Shown here piece after piece: positions 9,522-17,982 of a stretch of DNA of 64,000 bases. Source of the stretch: an uncultured Clostridia bacterium. GTDB lineage: Bacteria > Bacillota > Clostridia > TANB77 > CAG-465. The stretch covers positions 49,323 through 113,322 of the forward strand of contig CALXJF010000001.1 in the NCBI GenBank assembly GCA_944388575.1, written 5' to 3'. The number at the start of each line of letters is the position of its first letter. Within the stretch, counting starts at the first letter, position 1. The notes under the pieces are model-generated. The model was given only the letters and a program-made list of their open reading frames with translations, did not search any database and was not told where the DNA came from. The translations under genes and the position numbers were made by a program.

Positions 9522-10157
9522 TTACCGCTTATATAAACTTAATAATTTTTCAATATCTTTATGTCTATTTACTGTTGCATACTCTAGTGCACAATTATAA
9601 TTTGCTGATGGATCCACTCTACCATCTGCAAGCAACATCTTTACAATTTTTATATGTCCTCCAGATGCTGCATTACTTATCGTTTCACTGTTGTTGGCCG
9701 ATGGATCCACTCTACTATCTTTAAGTAATAGCTTTACAATTTCTAGATTACCTCCACTTACAGCATACCTTATAGCATAATTATTATCTGCTGATGGATC
9801 GACTCTATCATCTGCAAGCAACATCCTTACAATTCCTAAATAACCATATCTTGAAGCCATTCTTATTGAATAATTATTTTCTGCTGATGGATCTATTTTA
9901 CTATCTTTTAATAATAATTTTACAATTGTTTTTTGACCATTGTATGAAGCTTGTTTTATTACATAATTATCATTTTTTGACAAATTTATTCTATTATCTT
10001 TAAGTAACAACTTTATAATATCAGTCCAGCCTTCCTCTAATACTAACTCAATAACATTATCAAAATTTATAGAATTAAACTTCCGTTCATCTGATAATGC
10101 CTCTTTTATTGTTTTTAATATATACTTTTTTGTACCAACTTTAAGTTTTTGCTTCAT
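9522..10157 (-). CDS. Ankyrin-repeat protein
   Basis: A 211-residue protein made almost wholly of ankyrin units about 35 residues long. Successive copies read IVKLLLKDSKIDPSAENNYSIRMAS, IVRMLLADDRVDPSADNNYAIRYAV and IVKLLLKDSRVDPSANN, with a last copy ending RVDPSANYNCALEYATVNRHKDIEKLLS. This DPSA/NNYAI subtype is common in amoebal viruses and in gut bacteria. There is no signal peptide or membrane segment, so it is probably a cytoplasmic binding protein. Target unknown. A promoter-like TTGACT/TATAAA pair lies 150 bases upstream. Two in-frame CGG arginine codons are present, one next to the stop. Confidence 0.85.
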   Translation of the reverse strand: MKQKLKVGTKKYILKTIKEALSDERKFNSINFDNVIELVLEEGWTDIIKLLLKDNRINLSKNDNYVIKQASYNGQKTIVKLLLKDSKIDPSAENNYSIRMASRYGYLGIVRMLLADDRVDPSADNNYAIRYAVSGGNLEIVKLLLKDSRVDPSANNSETISNAASGGHIKIVKMLLADGRVDPSANYNCALEYATVNRHKDIEKLLSLYKR

Positions 10158-10426
10158 TTGAATTACTCCTTTATTAAATATTTTGTATATAAACTCGCAT
10201 TAAATTTATTAACACGAAAATAAATGATATTGAAACAACTTAAACCTACCTTAGTAAGTAATAAACTATTTGAATTCTCAAAAAATTTTCAGTTATTTTA
10301 CTTTATTTTTATATCATTTTTTACATAAAAAGTCAATATTTTTCTATTTTATATATTTTAAATTAAATTTTTAATACAGAAATATAATCTGATTAATTTT
10401 ATAATTAAAGTAATCTTAAAAAATCA
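10158..10426. other. AT-rich spacer upstream of the ankyrin gene
   Basis: No gene is visible. The spacer holds the ankyrin promoter at 10308-10336 and otherwise only A/T-rich DNA up to the next terminator. Confidence 0.6.
10308..10336 (-). promoter_or_regulatory. Promoter for the ankyrin gene
   Basis: On the minus strand, TTGACT (10331-10336), 17 bases, then TATAAA (10308-10313). The stretch TTGACTTTTTATGTAAAA is shared with the promoter at 16382-16411. Confidence 0.6.
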
Positions 10427-10468
10427 GAAAAAATCCCATAAAAATATTTCATGGGAGATTTCTTTTTT
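10427..10468 (-). terminator. Terminator of the 45-residue protein gene
   Basis: The stem is built on TCCCAT/ATGGGA flanked by A and T runs, 13 bases past the small gene's stop. Confidence 0.75.
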
Positions 10469-10480
10469 ATTTTATATTTT

Positions 10481-10618
10481 TTAAGCACCAATTCGTTTGG
10501 TCATTCTTTTTACTTCTCTTGTACCTTTATTAAACATTTTCATTATACTATCACTATTCATTACACCAACTATTGTTCCAGCAACTATACCCATCATAGC
10601 ACCTTTTACAAAATTCAT
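10481..10618 (-). CDS. 45-residue small protein, YtxH-like
   Basis: A short gene: MNFVKGAMMGIVAGTIVGVM, then NSDSIMKMFNKGTREVKRMTKRIGA. It has a Gly-rich hydrophobic N-terminal helix and a basic tail, the layout of YtxH-type small membrane-associated proteins, though no family can be assigned firmly. Support for a real gene: AAAGGAGTGATTATC directly before the ATG, helical coding pattern, and its own terminator. The upstream TSUP gene ends 14 bases before the ATG, so it may be the last gene of that operon. Confidence 0.75.
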   Translation of the reverse strand: MNFVKGAMMGIVAGTIVGVMNSDSIMKMFNKGTREVKRMTKRIGA

Positions 10619-10632
10619 GATAATCACTCCTT

Positions 10633-11019
10633 TCATTCATTATTAGTCTTTCCACTTAGCATTTTCTTTAAACTTGAAATAATTTCATAACTTCCAATAA
10701 CTAACATGAATATATAAAATAATAATCTAAGAGTTTTATCATTAATTACTTTAATCAACAAAATTCCACATATACTTCCAATACATACTGGAATTATCAA
10801 CTTTTTAAACATTTTTAAATCCAATTTTTTATTTTTTAAATTTGATATTGTAGCGCTTATCCCCACTACAATAAACATAATTAAATTATAACTTTGAGCC
10901 TCTTTATGTTCAAATACATTAAAAATTGTAGAAAGTAAAATAAATATACTTCCGCCACCAACACCCATTCCAGCAATAATTCCACTAATTAGAGCTATTA
11001 ACACAAGAATTATCCACAT
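10633..11019 (-). CDS. TSUP (TauE/SafE) transporter half, second gene
   Basis: A 128-residue membrane protein with about four helices. The N-terminal IALISGIIAGMGVGGGSIFILL is the TSUP/TauE-SafE repeat motif. A full TSUP exporter has about 240-260 residues in two such repeats; here the repeats are separate genes, a known arrangement in Clostridia. It overlaps the first half-gene in TAATG, so translation is coupled. Sulfur compounds or organic anions are the usual cargo; the actual cargo cannot be told. Confidence 0.8.
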   Translation of the reverse strand: MWIILVLIALISGIIAGMGVGGGSIFILLSTIFNVFEHKEAQSYNLIMFIVVGISATISNLKNKKLDLKMFKKLIIPVCIGSICGILLIKVINDKTLRLLFYIFMLVIGSYEIISSLKKMLSGKTNNE

Positions 11020-11369
11020 TATATTCCTCCTGTAACCATTTTATATATAGTTAAACTCACAATTAAAATACCCGACATCAAATTTAAAATATTTGCTGGA
11101 ATTTTTTTCATAAGATTTGTACCTATAAAACCAGATATAATGGCTATAATAATTAAAGTTACAATATTATTAATTTGTAAATCTACAACTTTACTATATC
11201 CAAATATAGCAAAAATACTTGAAATAGAAAGTATTGCAACACTTAAAGCTCTTGCCATATGCGTTTCTTTTTTTAAAATAAAAATCAAATAAAAAACAAG
11301 TACTTGACCTGCACCAGAGGCAAAAAGTCCGTTTAATATTCCAACTAATAAACCAATAATATAAATCAT
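11019..11369 (-). CDS. TSUP (TauE/SafE) transporter half, first gene
   Basis: A 116-residue protein with about four helices and the repeat motif IGLLVGILNGLFASGAGQVLVFYL at the N-terminus. It pairs with the next gene through a one-base TAATG overlap, which makes the two a likely heterodimeric exporter. The upstream 265-residue gene ends 25 bases before it. No stray downstream frame is needed to explain its length, so this is a split pair and not a frameshift. Confidence 0.8.
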   Translation of the reverse strand: MIYIIGLLVGILNGLFASGAGQVLVFYLIFILKKETHMARALSVAILSISSIFAIFGYSKVVDLQINNIVTLIIIAIISGFIGTNLMKKIPANILNLMSGILIVSLTIYKMVTGGI

Positions 11370-11394
11370 ACTAATATTCTTTGCTTTTTTTTTA

Positions 11395-12192
11395 TTAATA
11401 TGTATTTTTTACCTTAACTTCCTTTGAGCAAAAATAATATTCATGATTTTTAGCCTTTTGATCTAAAAAAGATACTTTAAATATTATTTCATCTTTCTTA
11501 TTATATTTTCTTTTTTTTACCATGTAAAAAGAAATGTTTTTATACTTAGAATAACCAAATTCAAAAGGTATATCTTTTCCAAAATCATAAGAATTTATTC
11601 TTATTCCAAAATCAAAATATATTAAATTTAAGTTTATATACTCATTAAATTTTAAAAAGTCCTTTGAAACATTATTTTTCTTCAAATTTTTAGAACAAAA
11701 ATCAATATTTAAATCATATATCATAGAAGAACTAATATTTATGATCTTAAAATTCCACAAAGAATTCTCATAAAAGACCTCAAATCTCTTTATATGAAAA
11801 ATAAATTCACTTTCATTTTTAAAACAATTAAACATTTTGTAAATTTTATATATTTCATCATCAAAAGAATACTTATTTTCTTTATATTCTTTTGATTTAT
11901 ATATTTTGTATGTTTTTAATAATAAATCGTCAATAAAAAAAGTTAAAAAAAATTGACGCTCTTTTAAAAAATTCTTAAACTCATTTTCAAATTGTAAATT
12001 CATAGTATAGTTTACATATAAACTATCTTTATTATTAACTAGATTAGATTTTTCATCCGAATTTTTACTATATATTACTATTAATTTTGAATGGTTTGAT
12101 TTATTATTTACTATAGCAGTTAAGATTACTGTAAGAATAGCAACTACTATTGGTGTAAAAATATTACTAACTATATAAAAAAATATATCCAT
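11395..12192 (-). CDS. Uncharacterised membrane-anchored protein
   Basis: A 265-residue protein not recognised. One strong N-terminal membrane helix (about 6-28, FYIVSNIFTPIVVAILTVILTAIV) precedes a hydrophilic domain rich in Lys, Asn, Phe and Tyr. The C-terminal part alternates short strands (INSYDFGKDIPFEFGYSKYKNISFYMV, IIFKVSFLDQ) suggesting a beta-rich cytoplasmic domain. It has no catalytic motif. It lies just upstream of the TSUP pair on the same strand and may be co-transcribed. Confidence 0.5.
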   Translation of the reverse strand: MDIFFYIVSNIFTPIVVAILTVILTAIVNNKSNHSKLIVIYSKNSDEKSNLVNNKDSLYVNYTMNLQFENEFKNFLKERQFFLTFFIDDLLLKTYKIYKSKEYKENKYSFDDEIYKIYKMFNCFKNESEFIFHIKRFEVFYENSLWNFKIINISSSMIYDLNIDFCSKNLKKNNVSKDFLKFNEYINLNLIYFDFGIRINSYDFGKDIPFEFGYSKYKNISFYMVKKRKYNKKDEIIFKVSFLDQKAKNHEYYFCSKEVKVKNTY

Positions 12193-12251
12193 AACGTCCT
12201 CTTATAATACTAAATATTATATCTTATTCGTTTTTATAAAGTCAATAAAAA

Positions 12252-12274
12252 GAAAAGTAAGTTAACTACTTTTC
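12252..12274 (-). terminator. hflX terminator overlapping its last codons
   Basis: GAAAAGTA/TACTTTTC stem with a 7-base loop, then TTTTTA on the minus strand. It overlaps the hflX stop codon. Confidence 0.7.
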
Positions 12275-13528
12275 CTCTATAATATATTCGTTATATTTAT
12301 TATAATCTCTTTGGTTTACACTAGCTTCAAGCAAACTCCCCTCTTCTATATAATCAATTTTATTTATTATAGAATTATTTACTAAATATGAAAGTATAGA
12401 ACTTTTTTCATAAGGTATTAACATCTTACAATTAAAATACTCTCCATATATATTTTTACAAATCACTTCTACTAATTCTTTAATTCCAATCTTGTTTGAA
12501 GCTGACATATATATAACATTGTCCTTAACTTTAGGTATTTTTATATGCATCAAATCCGATTTATTATATACATAAATTACTGGAACATGCTCCGCCCCAA
12601 TCTCTTTTAAGGTATTATTAGTTACTTCTATATTTTTCATATAATTCTCATCAGAGTAATCTATTACATGAACTAATAAATCAGCATTTTTTACTTCCTC
12701 TAAAGTTGATCTAAATGCTTTTACTAAATTATGTGGCAACTGACTTATAAAACCAACTGTATCTGACAGCAAAAAACTCTTCTTATTATCAATAACTATT
12801 TTTCTTACAGAAGTATCCAATGTTGCAAATAACATATCCTTTTCCAATACCTTTTTTTCTTCATTTGGTACATATTCATCAATTAAAGAATTTAATATAG
12901 TAGATTTACCAGCATTTGTATAGCCAACTAAAGAAACAAGTGGAATATTTGAATTTTCTCTTTGTTTCCTCTGCGCTTTTCTTGATTTTTCTAATAAATT
13001 AATTTCTTTATTTAACTCAACAAGTTTATCTTCAATTTTCCTTCTATCTAATTCTAACTTTTTTTCACCAGAACCTTTATTACTTAGCCCACTTCCTCCT
13101 CCTTGTCTACTAAAAGATGTATGTAATCCAACCAAACGAGGCAACATATATTGAAGCTTTGCAACCTCTACTTGTAATTTGGCTTCTTTAGTTCTTGCTC
13201 TTTTAGAAAAAATTTGTAAAATGAGAGCAGTTCTATCTAAAATTGGAACATTTATAACTTTTTGTATATTTCTAAGTTGTGAAGGAGAAAGTTCATTATT
13301 AAAGATAACTAAATCTATATCGTTACTATTAATATACTCGTTAATTTCATAAACTTTTCCACTACCTATATATAGCGACGAGTTTATTTTATCTAAATTT
13401 TGTGTAAAAGTTTTTACTACTTTTATATTACAAGCTTGTGCTAACGAATTTAACTCATTTAATTCAACTTCAAAATATTTATTATTTAAATTTGCTCCAA
13501 TAGAAACAGCTTTTTCAAATTCTTGCAT
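12266..13528 (-). CDS. hflX: GTPase HflX
   Basis: A 420-residue ribosome-associated GTPase that splits stalled or hibernating 70S ribosomes. The N-terminal HflX domain (INSNDIDLVIFNNELSPSQLRNIQK, DRTALILQIFSKRARTKEAKLQVEVAKLQY) is followed by the Gly-rich SRQGGGSGLSNKGSGEKKLE segment and the GTPase domain: G1 GYTNAGKST near residue 205, G3 DTVGFI, G4 NKSD. Length is normal. It is read alone, between two terminators. Confidence 0.95.
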   Translation of the reverse strand: MQEFEKAVSIGANLNNKYFEVELNELNSLAQACNIKVVKTFTQNLDKINSSLYIGSGKVYEINEYINSNDIDLVIFNNELSPSQLRNIQKVINVPILDRTALILQIFSKRARTKEAKLQVEVAKLQYMLPRLVGLHTSFSRQGGGSGLSNKGSGEKKLELDRRKIEDKLVELNKEINLLEKSRKAQRKQRENSNIPLVSLVGYTNAGKSTILNSLIDEYVPNEEKKVLEKDMLFATLDTSVRKIVIDNKKSFLLSDTVGFISQLPHNLVKAFRSTLEEVKNADLLVHVIDYSDENYMKNIEVTNNTLKEIGAEHVPVIYVYNKSDLMHIKIPKVKDNVIYMSASNKIGIKELVEVICKNIYGEYFNCKMLIPYEKSSILSYLVNNSIINKIDYIEEGSLLEASVNQRDYNKYNEYIIEEK

Positions 13529-13597
13529 ATTTTACCTCCATCATATTTAGTATAACACAATTAATTGTTTTTAACAATTTTAATTTTTTATAAAAAA

Positions 13598-13625
13598 ATA
13601 GACTATGAATTTTTTCATAATCTAT
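13598..13625 (-). terminator. Terminator of the IbrA/IbrB-like operon
   Basis: ATAGATTATGAA/TTCATAGTCTAT stem (one mismatch) followed by a run of T on the minus strand, shortly past the ParB-like stop. Confidence 0.85.
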
Positions 13626-13638
13626 ATATTTTAATATT

Positions 13639-14214
13639 TTAATTATGCATTTTATCTTGAATATCTTTAATACTTTTTATATTATTTTCTACAATCTCTT
13701 CAGTAAGCTTTAATTCAAATTCATTCCATGATTTACTAAAAACATGATCAGCAAACATATCTTTTAAACCTGTTATCTGCTTTAATCTAACTATTTCATC
13801 AAGTTCCATTCCTAAATGCTTTGATATATCTTTATCTGTCCACCCTCTTTGCGTAAGGTCTCGAACTATATGTGACATATCAACGATTTGATGAGTTCCT
13901 CTTGCTCTATTATGCCTTATTGTACTTGCCATCCTATTTTCTAAATCTTTATCAATTGTTACAATTGGAATTTGCTTTAAATGAAAATATTCTTTCGCAC
14001 ATCTATACCTATGAAACCCATCTACCACTATATATTTATCATTTTCTTCATCATAATACGTAACAATAGGCTGAGTATAACCATCCTCTTCAATTGAATG
14101 TTTTAGTAGCTGCATCTCAGGAGGTGCAACCTTATTTGGGTTATAGTCATTTGCTATTACCTTATCTATATCCACTAATCTAACATTTAATACAGGAAAT
14201 TCTATTTCTTTCAT
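13639..14214 (-). CDS. ParB/IbrB-like nuclease-fold protein
   Basis: A 191-residue protein with a ParB N-terminal domain: NVRLVDIDKVIANDYNPNKVAPPEMQLLKHSIEEDGYTQPIVTYYDEENDKYIVVDGFHRYRCAK, including the GxxR-like DGFHR box, and a helix-turn-helix-like segment TQRGWTDKDISKHLGMELDEIVRLKQ. This is the IbrB layout, normally paired with an IbrA-type PP-loop enzyme, as here. IbrA/IbrB were described in Escherichia coli as regulators of Ig-binding protein expression; the chemistry is unknown. Translation is coupled to the preceding gene by TAATG. Confidence 0.75.
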   Translation of the reverse strand: MKEIEFPVLNVRLVDIDKVIANDYNPNKVAPPEMQLLKHSIEEDGYTQPIVTYYDEENDKYIVVDGFHRYRCAKEYFHLKQIPIVTIDKDLENRMASTIRHNRARGTHQIVDMSHIVRDLTQRGWTDKDISKHLGMELDEIVRLKQITGLKDMFADHVFSKSWNEFELKLTEEIVENNIKSIKDIQDKMHN

Positions 14215-14603
14215 TAACTTCTACTACCTTCTTCACTACCAATTACTACAAAATTTTTATAACTATTTTCATCATAAATCTTTAATTTAGCTTTTTTATA
14301 TGCTGACATAAATACTTTGGGAACCACACTCTCACTAATTTTTACTTCTTGTTGTAAACCTTTTAACAATTCCTCTAATTGTTCGTCTTTAAATGAATAT
14401 AGATTTTTAATAGTATCTTTAACCATAGATACAAAAGCTACTGGCTTGTCCTCTTCTAATAATATATACCATTCTTTGTTAGAATCATCATATATTCTAT
14501 CATTAATCTTATTTTGAACTAATCTTGAACCAAAAAATCTGCCCATATAACTATAAAAGTTCTCTGATTTATTATTTAACTTTAATATTAAACTTCTTTT
14601 CAT
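14214..14603 (-). CDS. Degenerate GNAT-like protein of the IbrA/IbrB module
   Basis: A 129-residue protein. KEWYILLEEDKPVAFVSMVKDTIKNLYSF resembles the central GNAT strands and FMSAYKKAKLKIYDENSYKNFVVIG resembles the GNAT C-terminal motif. The acetyl-CoA pyrophosphate loop (R/QxxGxG) is missing, so acetylation is doubtful and a structural role in the complex is possible. This is inference from pattern. It sits 18 bases after the IbrA-like gene and overlaps the ParB-like gene by one base, so the three are made together. Confidence 0.5.
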   Translation of the reverse strand: MKRSLILKLNNKSENFYSYMGRFFGSRLVQNKINDRIYDDSNKEWYILLEEDKPVAFVSMVKDTIKNLYSFKDEQLEELLKGLQQEVKISESVVPKVFMSAYKKAKLKIYDENSYKNFVVIGSEEGSRS

Positions 14604-14621
14604 AATTAAAACACCTCTTTT

Positions 14622-15914
14622 TTATCCAATAACTTGTTCTTTTATTTGATATTTTAAAAATTTATCATCCGTTATAGTATTTGCATTTAGTAAGTTATCC
14701 CATTTATGAATTAATCTTTTTAACTCTCTTTCATCCGATTTAGTAGGTGCAAATGATAGACGTTTCAAGTAGAAATCGTTTTTTTCTATTGCACGAGCTA
14801 TTCTTCTCCAAGAAATCGCCTTTTTTTGATTCTCTAATTTTGATTCAGCAACTTCTGGAATTTTATCTTCTGGAACATTATATTTATTTCTATGCCAAAT
14901 CATAAATTTCTTTATCTTCCTATAATAATGTATCATCAGATCTCTATTATATATACCTATACTTTCTAATAAAAATACAGTATACTCCTGCCAAGACATG
15001 AACTTAGGTTTACATGTCCTTATATTTCCAAGTGCCGTTGTTTTACAATATATATTACCGAAATTTACACCATTAACTCTATTTAAAACTTTAGTCCAAG
15101 TCTCATATTCTAGTGCTCTAAACTGATTTAATCCATTTTTTTGATCATCACCATAAGGCTGGCAAAGCCTTTGTTGATATATACTTAGCCCATTTTTATA
15201 CATAAGCTCATATATTTCATTAAATTTAAGATCAAGTTGGCTTACTGCGCCCCATATATCATCAGCCGACCAATCGTATATAGGATAAAAATTAAATACA
15301 TCTAAAAACTTCTCATTCATTTTTATCCTTGTAGTCCATTGATATCCATTAAACATTATTTTTTTATCTTGAAATGCAATGGTATTAAAACGATTTAAGC
15401 TTTCATCCGTCCTTATACCAACTCCACAAGCTACTGTACCACCATATTTTTGTTGATACCATTGTGCAAACTGTATAATAAACTCTTCAAATTCTTCACC
15501 TTTTACAAAAAAATCAAATGGACAATTATAAATATTTATACTATCTCCTGGTAAAGGTCTAACCCATAAATCTCTTGAATCTTCTTCCCAACATATCCAT
15601 TTAGGTTGTAAAATTGATATTGCGTTTCTTAAAGCCATTGGTAAAGCTATATGATAAAAATCTCTTATTTGTGGTAGTTTCTTTAACTCTTCTATATGAT
15701 CAATAGTTCTTTTATATTGAGCTTCTAAATCAATAAATAAAACGTCAAATTTTTTATTTAATTTTTTCCCAACCATATTTGCTAATTGAATCATAACAGA
15801 ACTATCTTTTCCACCACTAACACTAAAGTAAATATTATCAAAGTTCTTAAATATAATCTCAAGACGCTCAAATGCAGCATCTAACACATTTTTTTCTAAA
15901 TACTTTTTCGCCAT
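14622..15914 (-). CDS. IbrA-like PAPS-reductase family PP-loop enzyme (DUF3440)
   Basis: A 430-residue member of the phosphoadenosine phosphosulfate reductase superfamily. The PP-loop SGGKDS is at residues 33-38 and is followed by VLFIDLEAQYKRTIDHIEELKKLP. The mid region (PKWICWEEDSRDLWVRPLP, ACGVGIRTDESLNRF, YPIYDWSADDIWGAV) and the C-terminal DUF3440 part fit the IbrA branch. PP-loop enzymes activate a group through AMP, including sulfur transfer to nucleic acids in the related DndC. The substrate here is unknown. First gene of a three-gene operon with an extended -10 promoter just upstream. Confidence 0.8.
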   Translation of the reverse strand: MAKKYLEKNVLDAAFERLEIIFKNFDNIYFSVSGGKDSSVMIQLANMVGKKLNKKFDVLFIDLEAQYKRTIDHIEELKKLPQIRDFYHIALPMALRNAISILQPKWICWEEDSRDLWVRPLPGDSINIYNCPFDFFVKGEEFEEFIIQFAQWYQQKYGGTVACGVGIRTDESLNRFNTIAFQDKKIMFNGYQWTTRIKMNEKFLDVFNFYPIYDWSADDIWGAVSQLDLKFNEIYELMYKNGLSIYQQRLCQPYGDDQKNGLNQFRALEYETWTKVLNRVNGVNFGNIYCKTTALGNIRTCKPKFMSWQEYTVFLLESIGIYNRDLMIHYYRKIKKFMIWHRNKYNVPEDKIPEVAESKLENQKKAISWRRIARAIEKNDFYLKRLSFAPTKSDERELKRLIHKWDNLLNANTITDDKFLKYQIKEQVIG

Positions 15915-15954
15915 ATATTTTCCTCTTTATTCCATATTCGGATAATTTTACCGT

Positions 15955-15963
15955 ATTATATCA
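15955..15963 (-). promoter_or_regulatory. Extended -10 promoter of the IbrA-like operon
   Basis: On the minus strand TGATATAAT, an extended -10 element, about 40 bases before the ATG. No good -35 sits at 17 bases; the T-rich arm of the adjacent inverted repeat occupies that place. Confidence 0.55.
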
Positions 15964-15968
15964 CAAAA

Positions 15969-15997
15969 TTTGTCAAAAAAAAAGTTTTTTTGACAAA
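15969..15997. repeat. Perfect inverted repeat TTTGTCAAAAAAA/TTTTTTTGACAAA
   Basis: Thirteen-base arms around a 3-base centre, right upstream of the -10 of the IbrA-like operon. It could be an operator or a hairpin; TTTGTC/GACAAA as the outer half-site is the most operator-like part. Confidence 0.6.
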
Positions 15998-16027
15998 CTA
16001 AATGATTTATTACTTAGTGACATAAAA

Positions 16028-16056
16028 AAGAGCTATCGTAAAAAACGATAACTCTT
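16028..16056 (-). terminator. Terminator of the 85-residue protein gene
   Basis: AAGAGCTATCGT/ACGATAACTCTT stem (one mismatch), about 20 bases past the stop, with T residues on the minus side. Confidence 0.8.
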
Positions 16057-16077
16057 ATAATATATCAAATAAACAAA

Positions 16078-16335
16078 TTAATTAACGACATAGACATGGC
16101 TTGATGTTAACAATTCAGAATGACCTTTACATATCCGAACTCCTTTAATAGGAGTTGTTTTCACTCTTAAGTCCTGACCGGGTCTAAAATTACAAACCTT
16201 ACCTGAAGCCACAACTGATTCACCAGATTCAACTAACTTTTTTGCTTGAGAAATATCTTTAAATTCATTATTCCCACATTCAAAAAAATCAATTATGAAC
16301 CTTCTTACTTTAATATTTTCCTTAAATACTGACAT
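16078..16335 (-). CDS. Uncharacterised 85-residue protein
   Basis: Not recognised. MSVFKENIKVRRFIIDFFECGNN leads into a short compact sequence with three cysteines (FECGNN, GKVCNFRPGQDLRV, GVRICKGHSE). The spacing does not match a standard zinc finger. The ATG at 16335 is chosen because AAGGAGG precedes it; a longer reading would start upstream of that site. It has its own promoter and terminator, so it is an independent unit between the LPLTG protein and the IbrA-like operon. Confidence 0.6.
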   Translation of the reverse strand: MSVFKENIKVRRFIIDFFECGNNEFKDISQAKKLVESGESVVASGKVCNFRPGQDLRVKTTPIKGVRICKGHSELLTSSHVYVVN

Positions 16336-16381
16336 AGTTATCCTCCTTATTAACATAGGATTATTTTTTTATATAATAGAT

Positions 16382-16411
16382 ATTATACACTGTTTTACAT
16401 AAAAAAGTCAA
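16382..16411 (-). promoter_or_regulatory. Promoter of the 85-residue protein gene
   Basis: Minus strand TTGACT (16406-16411), 18 bases, TATAAT (16382-16387), about 45 bases before the ATG. Confidence 0.7.
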
Positions 16412-16437
16412 TAACTTTATAAAAATTTATGATAAAT

Positions 16438-17982
16438 TTAATTAAAATTTCCTGTTAGGGGTAATTCTTCAGTATATTCAATATTATCGTTTCCTATATT
16501 TATACATATTTCTTCATTTGGCTTTTTTATTTCAAACTCAAAACTTGTAGAATTAATAACATAAAATTTATTAGTCTTTACCTCTTTTATGTAGTATTTC
16601 CCCTTTGGCAATATTTTTGAATATGCAATTCCATCCTTATCAGTTGTAATTGTGTCTACTATATTTCCTGTTTCATCGAATATATTAAATACAGTGCCCT
16701 CTATTGGACTACCTTTTTTTAACCCAGATAATTTATTATCTTCATTACCAGTTTTAATAATTTTTACATTTCCTCTTATTTTTTTATTTTCAAATATAAT
16801 CTTATTTTCTTGACCAATTTTTAATGATACCTTCTGTTTATTATTACTTTTATCTATATAATATTCTTCTGGTACTTCGACTTCTTCAATTACAACATCA
16901 CTATCAATTAATATATTAAAATCTTTTTGTAAATCAATCAATACTTCTCCATTTTTATCTGTAATATATTCTCCTAAAATTTTACTTTCATCTGCATTAT
17001 ATATTCTAAACTTTACATTTGGAATTTTTATATTGTTATCATCTTTATCAACTTTAATTATCTTTAACATATTAGGAATATATTTTAATTTCAAATTTAA
17101 ATCTTTAACTACATTTTTGAGTGGTTTTAAAGTAATTGCCACATTTTGCATTCCAGTTTTAACTGCTGAACCAAACATTACTGAATTTTCTTTTGTATTA
17201 TATAAAAATGAAAAAGTTATATTACTATCTTGTATTATTTTATCCCTTTTAACCATTAATTTAATTTCTTTTTGATTTGTAACCTTATCTAAAAAATTAT
17301 TATTTAGATCACATATTTTTATATCTTGACTTAAGTTACTTAATATAATCTCTTTAACATTTTCATTATAAATTAATCTAATTCTTTTACTATAATACTC
17401 CTTATTAATATTATCAATATTAAAATCTTTATCTATCTCTTCAATATTTAAACTATTATCTTCTATTTTGTTATTTACTCCATTTGTATATATTTTCTTT
17501 ATAGCATTAACTACATTTTGATTACTACTATTTAAAGGTTCTATTTTATTAAAATCCAATTTGCTAAGATAAGTCCATACCGCAAATTGCGTAGCAAACT
17601 TTGCTTCTTCATTAGAATTTAAACCTAATTCATTTAATGTTTTATATGGATAACCATTTAAAATAATACTTGTAAGCTTTTCATCTTCTAATTTCTGTTT
17701 AACCTCTACTTCATATTCCTCTTTTTCTGCACCATCGACACCTAAATTTATACAATACGCTGGACATCTATTTCCTTCATCATCTATATAATAATAGTCA
17801 AAAAATCTTTGTGATACACCATTATATTTTATATATCTATTTTCATTCTTATTATAATAAATTCTATATTTTCCTAAACTAATATTACTATTTTCATATG
17901 ATGCAAATACACAACTAAAATTAAATGTAAACACTAACAACATTAATATTCCAAATATTCTTACTTTTATTTTATAATTCAT
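16438..17982 (-). CDS. Thioester-domain surface protein with SpaA-like repeats, ending at LPLTG
   Basis: A 514-residue secreted protein. Signal peptide about 1-28 (GILMLLVFTFNFSCVFAS). The Cys-Gln thioester domain follows, with likely bond partners Cys77 (PAYCINL) and Gln132 (ATQFAVWTYLS); such bonds link the protein to host or neighbouring molecules. Two SpaA/Cna-B-like beta domains follow (about 300-400 and 405-500). The last residues are ELPLTGNFN, so the sortase motif is present but the hydrophobic helix and positive tail that normally follow are missing. Neither other frame supplies them. The ATG at 17982 has AAAGGAGGAG before it and overlaps the sortase stop (TAATG). Confidence 0.8.
   Translation of the reverse strand: MNYKIKVRIFGILMLLVFTFNFSCVFASYENSNISLGKYRIYYNKNENRYIKYNGVSQRFFDYYYIDDEGNRCPAYCINLGVDGAEKEEYEVEVKQKLEDEKLTSIILNGYPYKTLNELGLNSNEEAKFATQFAVWTYLSKLDFNKIEPLNSSNQNVVNAIKKIYTNGVNNKIEDNSLNIEEIDKDFNIDNINKEYYSKRIRLIYNENVKEIILSNLSQDIKICDLNNNFLDKVTNQKEIKLMVKRDKIIQDSNITFSFLYNTKENSVMFGSAVKTGMQNVAITLKPLKNVVKDLNLKLKYIPNMLKIIKVDKDDNNIKIPNVKFRIYNADESKILGEYITDKNGEVLIDLQKDFNILIDSDVVIEEVEVPEEYYIDKSNNKQKVSLKIGQENKIIFENKKIRGNVKIIKTGNEDNKLSGLKKGSPIEGTVFNIFDETGNIVDTITTDKDGIAYSKILPKGKYYIKEVKTNKFYVINSTSFEFEIKKPNEEICINIGNDNIEYTEELPLTGNFN

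Noticed and set aside
10633..11369. TSUP pair as a frameshifted single gene
   Set aside because: The halves overlap in TAATG and each has its own start and repeat motif; a known two-gene arrangement.
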